This document shows, piece by piece, positions 10,337 to 21,000 of a DNA stretch of 64,000 nt. Source of the DNA: Armigeres subalbatus (taxonomy: Eukaryota > Arthropoda > Insecta > Diptera > Culicidae); contig NC_085140.1 in NCBI RefSeq assembly GCF_024139115.2, positions 332,999,953 through 333,063,952 on the forward strand. The letters run 5' to 3'. Position 1 is the stretch's first letter, and each line of letters opens with the position of its first letter. Under the pieces are notes generated by a model, which made no database searches, was not told where the DNA came from, and was given only the letters and a program-made list of their open reading frames with translations. The position numbers and the translations under genes are program-made.

Positions 10337-11619
10337 GTAATGGCTGGCCTCAACGTATAGATCCAGACTGGAGGAAGGCGTACGCTTTGAGGTATGATCT
10401 TGAACTAATAGACGGGTGTCTTCTATACCAGGATAGGGTTTTCATACCTGCTACACTATATAAGGGATTTTGAAGTTGCTTCATGCAAACCACCAAGGGA
10501 TCGTTAAAATGAAACAAACGGCAAGACGGTGTGTATTTTGGATAGGAATCAATGATGATATAGAGTGGCACGTTAAGCAATGCCAAATATGTTTGCAAAC
10601 ATCTACCGCGCCTAAACCAGCTAGTGATACATCTTGGATACCAACGAGTCGGCCTTTTAGTCGCATTCATGCCGATTTTTTCCATTTAGAACACCGAGTT
10701 TTCCTATTGGTGGTTGATAGCTTCAGTAAATGGTTAGAGATTGATTTGATGAAAACTGGAACTGAGGCCTCTAAAGTCATTCATAAATTTGTAGCATTTT
10801 TTCTAGATTCGGACTGCCAGACGTGCTAGTCACGGACGGGGTCCTCCGTTTAACGCTCATCAATTTATATCATTCATGGAAAGACAAGGCATAAAAGTTT
10901 TGAAAAGTCCGCCGTACAACCCGAGTAGCAACGGGCAGGCGGAGAGAATGGTGAGAACAGCTAAAGATGTTTTTAAGAAATTTTTATTAGATCCATTGAC
11001 TAAGAGCCTCGAAATAGAGGAACGTATTTTATATTTTCTATCCAATTATCGTAATACTGGGTCTAGTGTAGATGGAATGTTTCCATCAGAAAAGATTTTC
11101 TGTTTTAAACCTAAAACGTTGACGGACCTTTTACATCCGAAGAAGAGTTACAAAAATCAGCTTATTATCTCTCCGGCTAAAGACTCTTACAACAACGAAC
11201 ATATTGATGAACCCTGTAGTGCGCCCTCCCAAGACCCATTTCTCAAGTTGAACCCGGGGGATAAAGTATTTTATAGAAACCACGACAAAACTGCGCTTGA
11301 GAAATGGATCATAGCGCAGTATGTAGCCAGAATATCAACTAATATATATCGAATTTCCGTCGGCAGGAACACCTTAAACGCACATCGCTCACAGCTGAAA
11401 ATAATGGAAAAGCGACCGACAGGTTCAAGGATGAGGATACCATTGCAGCGTATCAAGAGACAGAGAGAATCGAGTGACTCTGAGGACGAATTTCTAGGGT
11501 TTCCAGACATTCCTGTGGTGCCGGAGAAACCGGATGGCAAACGAAGACGATTCATGCAGTTGAAACGTAGTCCGATCGCCACGCGAAGTAAATCACGATC
11601 AGAATTGAATATGAGATGA
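10337..11619 (+). pseudogene. Gypsy 1 integrase
   Basis: The HHCC zinc region is seen as LLHANHQGIVKMKQTARR plus CQICLQ (about 10470-10600). The core has HADFFHLEHRVFLLVVDSFSKW with the first catalytic Asp (about 10668-10730). The frame shifts near 10822, where the second Asp (LVTDGG) is expected. It reopens at 10876-11619 with PPYNPSSNGQAERMVRTAKD, which contains the catalytic Glu. A basic tail rich in K/R and S/E ends at the stop at 11619. Confidence 0.9.
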
Positions 11620-11831
11620 TTGTGCTCCAAGTCGAACGAAAACATGGTTTTGTTAAAGTTTAGAGCAAATGAGATTTGCGTTCTGAAGTTAGTGAAATTA
11701 TTGAATTATGTTTTTAGTATTATATTATAAGAAAAAAATGTTAGCATTATATTGTAAATTTGAATACTATCGAAAAAGGCATGATGACTAAATTAGATAA
11801 ATATAATAATCTGAATTTAAGGGGAAAGAAC
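11620..11831 (+). other. Gypsy 1 3' untranslated region and polypurine tract
   Basis: AT-rich spacer ending AAGGGGAAAGAAC directly before the 3' LTR. The purine run is in the position where plus-strand synthesis is primed. Confidence 0.7.
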
Positions 11832-12043
11832 TGATGTGTTCACCTAATAGACTAAACCCCTTTTCGATACCATAATTCGAACATGTCATATATATGTATG
11901 TGTAGTATACTTTCTATATGCTGTATTATAGCAATAGCGTACTGATGATTAATAAAACCAGATTCGATCTCTTTCGTCTTCAACCATCTAAAAGTGCACA
12001 CGTATTTTTTATTAGCTCTTCGCAAGTCTCTTATAATTTATCA
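11832..12043 (+). repeat. 3' LTR of gypsy element 1
   Basis: 212 bp, one substitution away from the 5' LTR. It is followed at once by the second TTCAC and by resumed BEL integrase coding sequence. Confidence 0.93.
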
Positions 12044-12048
12044 TTCAC

Positions 12049-12810
12049 GAGCAAAGAACGTTATCAAGAAGATCATTCACCATTGCATTCCGTGTTTCAG
12101 AATGCGACCATCACGAGCTACTCAGCTTATGGGGAATCTTCCGGACTATAGGGTCCAACCAGCGCCGATTTTTTCTACAACCGGAGTCGATTTCGCTGGT
12201 CCATTCCTTTTAAAATCATTGACGCAGGCAAGGGAACCCATGTACACCAAGGGTTATGTTTGTGTTTTTGTGTGTATGAGTACACGTGCGTTGCACTTAG
12301 AAGCAGTATCGAGCTTGACGAGTGAAGCATTCTTGGCGGTTCACGATTTGTGAGCCGTCGCGGTTTGCCTAGTAAGATGATATCTGATAACGCCAACTTT
12401 GAAAGAGCGTGTAATGAGCTTGATCGCTTATCGGCACTTTTCAAGGAAGAACAGTTTCGGAAAAAAACTAGATCAGTTTTGCACTCAACGAAGCATTGAA
12501 TGGTCTTTTATTCCGCCTAGAAGTCCACATATTGGTGGAATTTGGGAGGCAGGTGTAAAGTCGGTTAAGTCACATCTTAAGCTGATTTTAGCCGAGCACG
12601 GATTGACGTTCGAGGAATATACCACGGTACTCTTCCAAATTGAAGCTATCTTGAATTCAAGACCATTAGTTCCGTCATCGGATAATCCGAACGATATCAC
12701 GGCAATTACTCCTGCACATTTTATCATCGGACGCGAGTTTCAGGCCATTCTCGAGTCATCATATGGTGATATCCCAGTTGGACGTTTGTCACGAATGCAA
12801 TTTTTACAGG
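12049..12810 (+). pseudogene. BEL/Pao integrase core
   Basis: The frame resumes with KNVIKKIIHHCIPCFR (the HHCC cysteine half). GVDFAGPFLLK follows with the first catalytic Asp (about 12185), then CMSTRALHLEAVSSLTSEAF. It shifts frame near 12345-12470, where MISDNA with the second Asp is read in another frame. The last part is IEWSFIPPRSPHIGGIWEAGVK, with the catalytic Glu region (about 12497-12560), LNSRPL and TPAHFIIG. Two frameshifts make it inactive. Confidence 0.92.
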
Positions 12811-14310
12811 TAGGGTGGCCAGTGAATTTTGAATTTCAAATTCCCGGTTATTTCCCGGTTTTCTCCCGGTATTATGAAAAATTTCCCGGTACAAAAAAAT
12901 ATAAGTATTAGAAACAAAAAATCAAAACCCACGAAGTCGAGTCAAGTACAAGACACTGAAGACGATCACACAGTTGTGGTCGAAATACGTATCTGCAAAG
13001 ATAACGAAAATTAACTGGTGGAATTAAATGGACAGTACTTAATTCGTCTTAGACGGTTTAAAACCCACGAATTCATAAATATTAAAAACAGAAAAGAAAT
13101 TCCATATAAACAATTATACTGCAACTGCAAAATTAAATGTAGAAGAGTGATTTTGGCTTTTTTTAATTAATTAGTTTGATAGTTTTATTCTTGTAAGTAT
13201 GAACTCATGACAAATTATTTAGACATTGCGATTCTGCAGAAAAATATCGAAAAATATAAAAAAAAATAAATGTTCTAACATCTCCTCTGTATCGCATTTA
13301 TTCAAACCATTCAACAATTTGATAATAAACCTTATTTTTTAAGAACATATGTACAATCTATATACATAAAAATGAATTTCTGTCTGTCTGAACCTTATAG
13401 ACTCGGAAACTACTGAACCGATCGGCGTGAAAATTTGTATGAAGAGGTTTTTGGGGCCGGGGAAGGTTCTTAAGATGGTTCGAGACCCCTCCCCGCTTTG
13501 AAAAGGAGGGCTCCCATACAAATGAAACAGATATTTCTGCATAACTCGAGTACTAATCAGAGAATAAATCAATTTTAGGCGAAACGAAGTTTGTCGGGTC
13601 TGCTAGTGTTCTATAAATCGAAAGTCCATATTTTTGTTAACGTTTGAAAGTATAGTTCGTCCGTAAACGAGAATACCGAACCTAAATCTCATATGATGTC
13701 ACGAATTAATATAATGTGTAACTGTGAATCAAATTTCCATCGTCACAACTCTTTGATGCATCATGAGGATCGTGTAAGACAAATTTGATTTTTTTGTTGA
13801 ATACAAGATTATTGTTGAAAACGAAGATCTTTTCACCTTTTTTGAATGGCTTTGGAAATGTTTCAATATTTGAAATAAAAGAGGGGGGATAATGGGATAA
13901 TGGAGAATCTAAAAGGAATCGATTGAGATAATTAAAAATTAAGGAAAGTTCAAATCAGATTTAATACAAAAAAATCGGTGCAATCAAAGTTGATTGCTCG
14001 TGTTCCGGGTATAAGTAACCCGGCGTTGTTATTAATTACTATGTCTGAAACTCAACTTTAGCCAACTTGATTGAATGGGATATCTAGGGTCTTCATAAAT
14101 ACATGACCTACTTTAGAAATTTGTAAACTCTGAAATATAATGGAATGAGCAAATGAGTCTACCAATTCTATCATAATGTTTGAGATTACACTATTTTTTA
14201 CAAAGAGACAGATTTGAAAATTTTCCCGGTGGTTTTTAAATTTCCCGCATATTTTCCGACATTTTCCCGGTGATTTTCAATTCCCGGTTTTTTCCCGGTT
14301 CGCTGGTCAC
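12811..14310. mobile_element. hAT-like element inserted in BEL integrase
   Basis: The insert starts TAGGGTGGCCAG and ends CTGGTCAC, an imperfect terminal inverted repeat of hAT style. Both subterminal regions hold reiterated TTTCCCGGT motifs (12840-12895 and 14225-14300). BEL reads up to the left end and resumes at 14311 with DLKQNFWK. The flanking 8-mers (CAGG-containing) are only partly alike, so the target duplication has decayed. No transposase is visible, so it is non-autonomous. Confidence 0.7.
13340..13600. repeat. Dispersed-repeat-like block inside the hAT-like element
   Basis: It contains the phrase GAACCGATCGGCGTGAAAAT followed by GGGGCCGGGGAAGGTTCTTA and AGACCCCTCCCCGCTTTG. I recall this wording from repeats in several arthropods, but cannot name its class. 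The 77-codon antisense ORF here is not a gene. Confidence 0.35.
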
Positions 14311-14382
14311 CAGGACCTGAAACAAAATTTTTGGAAAATATGGATGACAGATTATTTGCAAGAACTTCAACGCCGACAAAAG
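14311..14382 (+). pseudogene. BEL/Pao integrase, segment between two insertions
   Basis: The segment reads DLKQNFWKIWMTDYLQELQR, then RQK. This matches the BEL consensus xLxxxFWxRWxxEYLxxLQxRxKW that lies near the end of integrase. It is open and in frame up to the foldback insertion. Confidence 0.85.
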
Positions 14383-14537
14383 GGGTCTACTACGAAAGGC
14401 CGAATCACGAAAGACTGAATTGCAAAAGGCCGAAAGCAAAAAAGGCCGAATGCACAAAAGGCCGAAACCACATAAAGCCGAATCACAAAAGGCCGAAGGA
14501 ATTCGGCAGAGCAACAAAGTAGACCGGAGCGAGCGCG

Positions 14538-14581
14538 TTTTTCAGTATTCCAAGTTCTCTTGGTGGAATTTTGTAATGATT
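14538..14581 (+). repeat. 44-bp direct repeat, left copy
   Basis: The block starting TTTTTCAGTATTCCAAGTTC is repeated exactly at 16656-16699, just inside the outer foldback arms. It brackets the inner foldback. Confidence 0.85.
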
Positions 14582-15289
14582 TTTTGATTCAAATACTTGA
14601 TATAATTTAGAATAGATATTTCGGTGTTGAACTTAATCTGTAGATTAAAAAATCTCATTTAAGAAAAAAAAGGTATTAGGATAATTTTGTGATTTCTTTC
14701 CGAGAGTCAGTTTCTTTTAAATTAGGACTTAGGAGAAAATGAAATAAAATTGGGAACGTTACCGCGTTACCGTGGATTATAAAGCTTTTAGCTAAAAACA
14801 TAATTGAAAAAATCGGTTGTATGTCAATGCCCAGAATACCAATCCCCAGAATCAGTTCCCCAGAATGGTATTTCCCAGAATTCCATTTCCCAGAACGACC
14901 AATTCTCCAGAATGATATTCCCCAGAATGCACCATTTCCCCGAAAAGAAATCCCCAGAGTGACCCATCCCCCAGAAAAAAAAACCCCGAATGACCCATTC
15001 CCCAGAAACCAAAAACCCAGAAAGACCCGTTTCCCAGAAAAAGGTATCAGTCTAAGAAACTATGTTTTTCGCTGTCATTTCTATAAATTAAAAATACTAG
15101 ATACTATATTTCTATGCAAAAATACTTATATTGAAGTACGCATTTGCCCGAAATAAGGCAAAACGACATATGCTGCCTTATTTTAATGCACGCATTTGCC
15201 CGGAATGGAGCCCATTTGATATGTTTGTTAGGGCTCACATATAATACGAAGGCGCATATAATCCATTATACTCGTTGTTCATATTGGGG

Positions 15290-15370
15290 GAAGCCCATAT
15301 GGTATAATGCCATTTGGCATAATGCCGTTTGGCATAAAGCTGTTTGGCATAATGCCCACTTGGCATAATC
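15290..15370. repeat. Short tandem repeat GGCATAATGCC
   Basis: Five or so units of TTGGCATAATGCCATT-type sequence lie in the loop of the inner foldback. Each unit is itself nearly palindromic. Confidence 0.7.
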
Positions 15371-15428
15371 GTTGAAAAGAGTATGAAATGCAATGGGTCG
15401 TAAGAATATATGATTTCCATTTTTAGAA

Positions 15429-15915
15429 GTATGTATTTAACTGGAATAAGACAAAAGAGTAGATGACTCCTTCTTTAAAAGTATGCGTTTGCCCGGAAAA
15501 AGGCAAACGAGTAGATAACTACTTCTTCAAAAGTATGCATTTGCCCGGAAAAGGTAAAAGAGTAAATCACTCATTTTTTGAAAGTACGCATTTGCCCGGG
15601 ATAATGCAAAATAGTAGACGACTCCTTCTTTAAAAGTACGCATTTGCCCGGGATAATGCAAAAGAGCAGATGACTTCTTCTTTAAAAGTATGCGTTTGCC
15701 CGGAAAAAGGCAAACGAGTAGATAACTACTTCTTCAAAAGTATGCATTTGCCAGGAAAAAAGTCAGAAGATTAAATGACTCCTTCTTTAAAATACGCATT
15801 TGCCCGGGTTGAAGCAAAAGAGTAGATGACTCCTTCTTTAAAAGTATGCATTTGCCCGGAATAAGGCAAAAGTGTAGATGACTCCTTCTTTAAAAATACG
15901 CATTTTCCCGGGATT
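15429..15915. repeat. 52-bp tandem repeat array in the foldback loop
   Basis: Units start at 15429, 15481, 15533, 15584, 15636, 15688, 15740, 15792, 15844 and 15896, so spacing is 51-52 bp. The consensus core is GCATTTGCCCGGAATAAGGC followed by AAAAGAGTAGATGACTCCTT. The pair of units at 15481 closely matches the pair at 15688 (208 bp away), showing a four-unit higher-order duplication. Diverged units precede it at about 15137 and 15187. Confidence 0.88.
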
Positions 15916-16176
15916 ACGAAGTATTTAGTCTAAGCTAGGAAATGGTGCATTCTGGGGTATGGTATTCTGGGGATTAGGACATTCTGGGGAATGTCTTTCG
16001 GGGGATGGAGGCTTTCTGGGAAATGTCTTTCGGGGGATAGGGGTATTCTGGGGAATGTCTTTCTGGGGATTGTGGTATTCTGGGGAATGATTTTCTGGGG
16101 AGTAGTGCATTCAGGGGAATTAATTTCTGGGGAATCACTTTCTGGGCAATGGGTTTCTGGGGTATGACATACAATC

Positions 16177-16655
16177 GAAAAAATCGATTTTGATGTCCCA
16201 ATTAGATCGTGAGTATTGCGCATCATTGGCACAGCCATGCGTCATGAAGCGCACCACTCGTACAATTATGCAAATCGGCGAACCGGTTCTATGAGCCATG
16301 AATCCGGTTAAATTCAACTCGGGTTCGTGCATCAGATTTCAGAATTTGACTTTTCCTAATACTAGTGATGAGGATGATTAGTTTACTACATCAACGTAGG
16401 AAACAAACAAATGACCTCTTGAATTACCCTGTTACTTAAAAGTGCTAACCTAATATGTATATGTATACAGTGTTCAGTTATGTTCATCCTTGCATTACTG
16501 CAATGAAGACTGATTTATTATGTAATATATCTGAATTCATTGAGCCTGTAAACACCATCATACATCTTCTTTCAACAAATAAGATAATAATGATAATAAG
16601 ATTGATCACGTCAAGTTTTTCTTTATGGGACAGCATAATAAAAATAAACGTTATT
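16177..16655. other. Spacer between inner foldback and outer arm
   Basis: AT-rich sequence with no recognised gene. It ends at the second copy of the 44-bp direct repeat. Confidence 0.4.
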
Positions 16656-16850
16656 TTTTTCAGTATTCCAAGTTCTCTTGGTGGAATTTTGTAATGATTC
16701 GGCCTTTTGTATTATTCGGCCTATTGAGATTCGATCTTTTGTACCATTTGGCCTTTTGTGGTATGCTAGAACATTTTCGGGCTTTTATGATTCGGCCTTC
16801 TGTGGTTCGGGCTTTTGTGATTCGGCCTTTTGTACTAATTCCGACAAAAG

Positions 16851-17072
16851 TACTACAAGATCACCCGATTCAAGGCTGATGCGCTCGTGTTAATTGTCGA
16901 CAGGAATAACCATCCTCTTCAGTGGTCATTGGCACGGATCATTGACACGCATCCAGGAACCGATGGTCTCACGCGTGTGGTGACCCTGAGGACGAAAGAC
17001 GGGACCACTAAGCGAGCAGGTAAAAAGATTTGTTTGCTTCCTTTGGATGGTAAAGATGTTGGTGCCGAGTGA
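16851..17072 (+). pseudogene. BEL/Pao integrase C-terminus
   Basis: The reading continues directly from the sequence at 14382 with FKADALVLIVDRNNHPLQW, SLARIIDTHPGTDGLTRVV and KICLLP, ending in a stop at 17070-17072. This is the usual BEL/Pao pol end (VLIxDxxxPPxxWxxGRIxxxxPGxDGxxRVVxxKT). The frame is open. Confidence 0.9.
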
Positions 17073-17109
17073 TGTTTAGAAATCAAGTAATTTCAAGGCC
17101 CCGGGAAGA

Positions 17110-17797
17110 TGTTACGTCCAATCAAAACATAACTCCGCTTCGAGTATACAGTCCACCCACAGGGTTGGTCATTTCTCACACTTCGTCTTGAAATGTGTAG
17201 AGATTTTACAAATAAAGAGAAGTGTATTGATTCACACTCGAGAGCGTTCACACGTACGTGTGATTGAAGCCAAGAGAAACATGATCGATAAAGAGTAAGA
17301 ATATTTTCGGTCGCGTGTGTTTTGATATTGTGTACAAAATGGTCTATGTTTAGGCGCTCACAACAGCGTATTTACATGGAAGATTTAAAATATAGCCTAA
17401 ATGTATGCATTTTGGTAAACAGCTAATTATCATTTTCCTGTACTCTTCAGACTTGTGGACTTGTGTAATGAAGAGTGGATACTACGCACGCTCCCTCATA
17501 CAAAGATAAAGTGTATTTCTGCACAATACACTCGGATAACAGATCGAGAAAAGAGAAGTTTTTACACCTTCTCTTGAATACTCCTCAGAGCGAACCAACC
17601 CTGTCCACCCATACAGGCATTTGTAGACACCCTCACACACAAGCACACACACGCATTATATATACATTATTTTTGTAAGAATAATTTTTATGTTAGAATA
17701 AAGTAAGCTTTCAACCCGTACGGACGCAAGAAATTTTCTTTGGTTCCCGTCTTAGATCATCCAAGTTGTCCCAAGAGAGCTATTCGGAGGAACAACA
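17110..17797 (+). repeat. Putative 3' LTR of the BEL element
   Basis: It starts TGTTACGTCC right after a purine-rich GGCCCCGGGAAGA tract and 37 bp after the pol stop. A possible end is GGAACAACA at 17797. It contains AATAAA (near 17699) and a CA-rich microsatellite (near 17630-17655). The 5' LTR is missing from the window, so the right boundary rests on the TG...CA rule only. Confidence 0.6.
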
Positions 17798-18003
17798 TTT
17801 TGTAGCAATAGATAACTATTAGTAGTTATTAGTTGCAACGCGGCCTTACACAGAGGAACTTTTTCGAAGCAACACATGTTTTACACATAGTCCGTTTTTA
17901 AAATTGACATTTTCATTGACCCCAAGTGTACCTACAATGTAGGTCCTACATACTAATATTTGACCAGCATATTTCTTAAATATGTCGTATACCTACTTGC
18001 TGT

Positions 18004-21000
18004 TCAGCTCTTCTTTGATCCCCTCGAAGTACGTCGAATGGGTCCCAACGTTTTGGACGTTGTCACCTTTACCGCTGCTATCTCGTTGATAGTCTCCAGC
18101 GCCCTCTTGTTGATTTTCGGTGATTCAGCCTTCTTTTTCGTCACTTTCCTTTTCTTACTAGCTCCAGGATCGCCTCCTCGCGCGGCTCCAGGGTCATCCT
18201 CTGTACTGGATCGTTTCTTGCGCGATTTCCGCTTGCTCCGCTCGTTGAGTAAAGCCAAGTTCTTCAACGCTTGATTCTCATCACCAACGTCGGACGTTTC
18301 TGTGTTCGATTCCTGCTCATTTAGTTGACTTTCTTCCGGTCCCAGTGATGCGGCAGCGCCGACCAACTCCGATGATTCCGTCGGTCGAAGAAAGAGCGCC
18401 TCATTTTCGTCTTCTTGAACATCCAGATCGGCCAAGTCTCCGAACTCCGAGCCAGCTACATCAGCTCGGCCATCGCACGCGTTTTTGATCGCCTCAATCA
18501 AGGCAGGCTCTTTGATCCGGAAGTCTCGAACAGTTCCGATGTGCAGGAGATAAGTCAGATCTTTCTTGGTCTTTTTGCTCAGAAGCAAAACAAATTTGTT
18601 GAATGTTTCGATACGGAACACCAGCTTGGGAATGAGCTTCGTTTGACGGAGGACCTTTTCCCGATTCTTTTTTGCGTTTTGAGCAGTTTTGATATTTGTC
18701 TTGTCGTTTGAGTCGTCATCTGAATCGTTCTGTTCGGCTTGCCCGAGGATGTTTTCCTCGATGAATGGAAATAGATTATAGATGCGAACTGCCAATGGCT
18801 TGGACGATTTGATAACGAGGTTGAATCTGGAAAGTATGATATTTTGAAGATTTCTTTCAACTAGATGAGTTGATATTTAAACTTACTTGGTTGAATCATG
18901 GGATACTGCAGTCACCGAATGGCGATTGATGAAGTGTTTGGTTAGGTTGGTTAGACATAGGTAAACGTTGATCAGCAGCTTCAGTAGCGAATCCATGCAT
19001 GCTCCAAGTGGGAGTTGAGTATTGGCCAAATGAGTGACAACCGACATAATATGGACCAACTGGGAACACATTGACCTCTCGATTGATTTCAGCTGATGAA
19101 GATCTGTGAAGAATTAAAGAATATTGTTAGCTAGAAATGATTTGGGAATTGAAACATAATTTTAATTTGAATCAATATAAATAGGAATATATCTAGCATA
19201 ATCATTACAAATCAAACTAATGTGGCTCAAAAAAACACAATTTCGATTTCAAATTAGGCCGCTCATTTAATTCTATTTGATGATCTGCGTGTGTCATGAA
19301 TTTATAGTTGTTTGATTTCTTGTTTGGCAGTGTAATATGCATAATCTCCATTTGCCGATATCTATCTTATCGATCTTACATCTCACATGACTAGCCATAC
19401 GCAACCGCGCCTACGCGGCATAATTTGAATTGAACATCAGTAGGACCTGACTTATACTATTTTAAAATTCAACTTCTGTAATGAGTTTTTGGAATATGAG
19501 CTTTCTTAAATGATCGCAATACCATCTCTGGGTGATACTTACATTCGTCATTCTCTCCGTGGCCATAGATTTTTAGCCTGCCCAATACGCTGTTGGTTCG
19601 TAAAATGAAATGATCCACATCATCCAACTGGTGCTTCGTAACGTTACAGAGCGCGAACATAGCCGGTTCCACTGTAAGCGAACTGATCGATTTTAGCGTG
19701 AAACTGGGCGTGAGCTCATCCTCCTCAATTTGACCGAATTTGCGCTCAACCAGCATGGACACAGTGTCGAAATAGGCCCCCGTTTGGGTTCGCATTCGCA
19801 GCTCAAACAAAATTCTATGCACAAAACCGAGAGATTTTATTTTAAGCTTGTTATTGGCGCAGAAGGTCTGCAACCATGTGTAGGCCATATTCAGATGATC
19901 GTTATCCAGAACATTAGATTGGTATAGAATCTCAAGGCAAAGAAAAAGATTGCCAACGGTTTTCTCGCCTGCCATTTCTGATTCTGCTCCATCCTCAAAG
20001 CATTTGTCAATAATTTCATGCATGGTTTGCAGGAGGTCTGATTTGAAGGTATTTCCTAGGGTGCAGCTGATTAGCCTCAGAAAATCGTTGAATTTCCTCT
20101 CATAAACAGCCAGCGTCGATAAAAGAGCCTGCCGGAAAGCTTCTCCAGCGTATAAAGCAACTTGCACATTGCCATTACTACAAAGTTCGTTCGTTTTCCT
20201 GACACAACGATCGTAGATGATTTTTCCACACTCGCACAAATGACCAAAAATACGTTTGCTATGCGCGATTTGCCAATAGTCAGGAGTGTTTCGAAGTGCT
20301 TCCATTTTGTCGGAAGCAGTTTTCACAGCATACTGAAGCAACTCACGATGTGATCGTACGGCTTCTAGGTCCTGTTGCGAAGCGTAGCTGGTCGAATCAC
20401 TGAAATGATAGAATGAGGATAGATTTACATTTTTGCATTTATTTAGAAGCACAATCAACAATTACTCAAAAAGAATTTTCAGCAAACGTTCAGCGGTGGC
20501 TAATTCCCAGATATTCTCAGGCTTGAATATAACTCCTTTGACGATTCCTCCGGCAGCTGCAGTTGGTGCTATCGTTTCATTGTTTCCTTTCCTACCCCCT
20601 CTCTTGGGTTCCATTTTCTGCAACTCAAATAAAAAATAAGCAATGAACCGTTGATTGCCTGGTAGTTATTAGCAAACCTTTATTCTATCGTAGCTGATCT
20701 GATGATGTTTGAACAGTTTCAGTAAATTCTTTAGATAGCTGTTGTCGGACTTTGCGCTCCAAATACAATAAGCCATACCAGCCTCGATTGTGTTCAAATA
20801 ATGACATCCTATTACGCAGGTTTTTGCATCCAATGTTCCAATCTGAAATCAAATGGACTTATTTACGTGGCGGCCACACAAGATGCTCTTTGTTTCCACT
20901 TTAAATTTGACTGAAAAACTTACTATCTCCAGGCTATCCAGCGTGATCTTTTCAATTTGTTCAACAATGTTGTCCAGATGCTTCCTAACGCCGTCAGTGT

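Larger units (their letters stand above)
6496..12043 (+). mobile_element. Ty3/gypsy LTR retrotransposon 1 (5.55 kb, nested in BEL integrase)
   Basis: It has two 212-bp LTRs (6496-6707 and 11832-12043) that begin TG and end CA and differ at one base, plus a 5-bp TTCAC duplication and a likely primer-binding region right after the 5' LTR (GTGGCGACGAGGG). The polypurine tract AAGGGGAAAGAA precedes the 3' LTR. The internal order is gag - protease - RT - RNase H - integrase. It interrupts the BEL integrase between RFW and the HHCC second half. Coding frames are broken in several places despite the near-identical LTRs. Confidence 0.95.
14812..16176. mobile_element. Inner foldback element (CCCAGAATG arms)
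   Basis: The left arm 14812-15050 is made of variants of CCCCAGAATGxxATTTC. The right arm 15940-16176 is the reverse complement type (ATTCTGGGGAATGTCTTTC). The outermost TTGTATGTCA / TGACATACAA pair closes the structure. ORFs across both arms are simple translations of the short repeats (PESPxNxxFPRK-like) and are not genes. The loop holds the 52-bp array. Confidence 0.8.
14383..16850. mobile_element. Foldback element with 10-bp target duplication
   Basis: The sequence CCGACAAAAG at 14373-14382 is repeated at 16841-16850, and BEL coding continues across it without loss. The arms (14383-14515 and 16700-16840) are inverted and built of short repeats of GGCCGAATCACAAAA / TTTTGTGATTCGGCC. Between them is a second inverted structure with unrelated arms and a tandem array. 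No transposase is recognised. This matches the architecture of FB-type elements: long, internally repetitive inverted arms with a variable loop. Confidence 0.85.
5585..17797 (+). mobile_element. 5'-truncated BEL/Pao LTR retrotransposon with four nested insertions
   Basis: BEL/Pao pol blocks occur in order on the + strand: end of RT/start of RNase H (5585-5832), RNase H continued (5955-6215), integrase zinc region (6216-6490), integrase core (12049-12810), integrase C-terminus (14311-14382 and 16851-17072), then a putative 3' LTR (17110-17797). Gag, protease and most of RT are absent. The reading resumes on the far side of each insert (5833-5954, 6496-12043, 12811-14310, 14383-16840). The BEL parts also carry their own frameshifts, for example near 12350 and 12460, so this is a dead copy. 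Confidence 0.9.

Noticed and set aside
14236..14522. Overlapping ORFs with repeated Arg-Pro/Cys-Phe words
   Set aside because: They translate the GGCCGAATCACAAAA arm repeats of the foldback element.
15429..15915. Regularly spaced 52-bp repeats resembling a CRISPR array
   Set aside because: The whole unit repeats, with no unique spacers. The context is an insect transposon loop, so it is a tandem array.
18415..18711. + strand ORF of 98 codons
   Set aside because: Shadow of FANCI exon 10 on the opposite strand.
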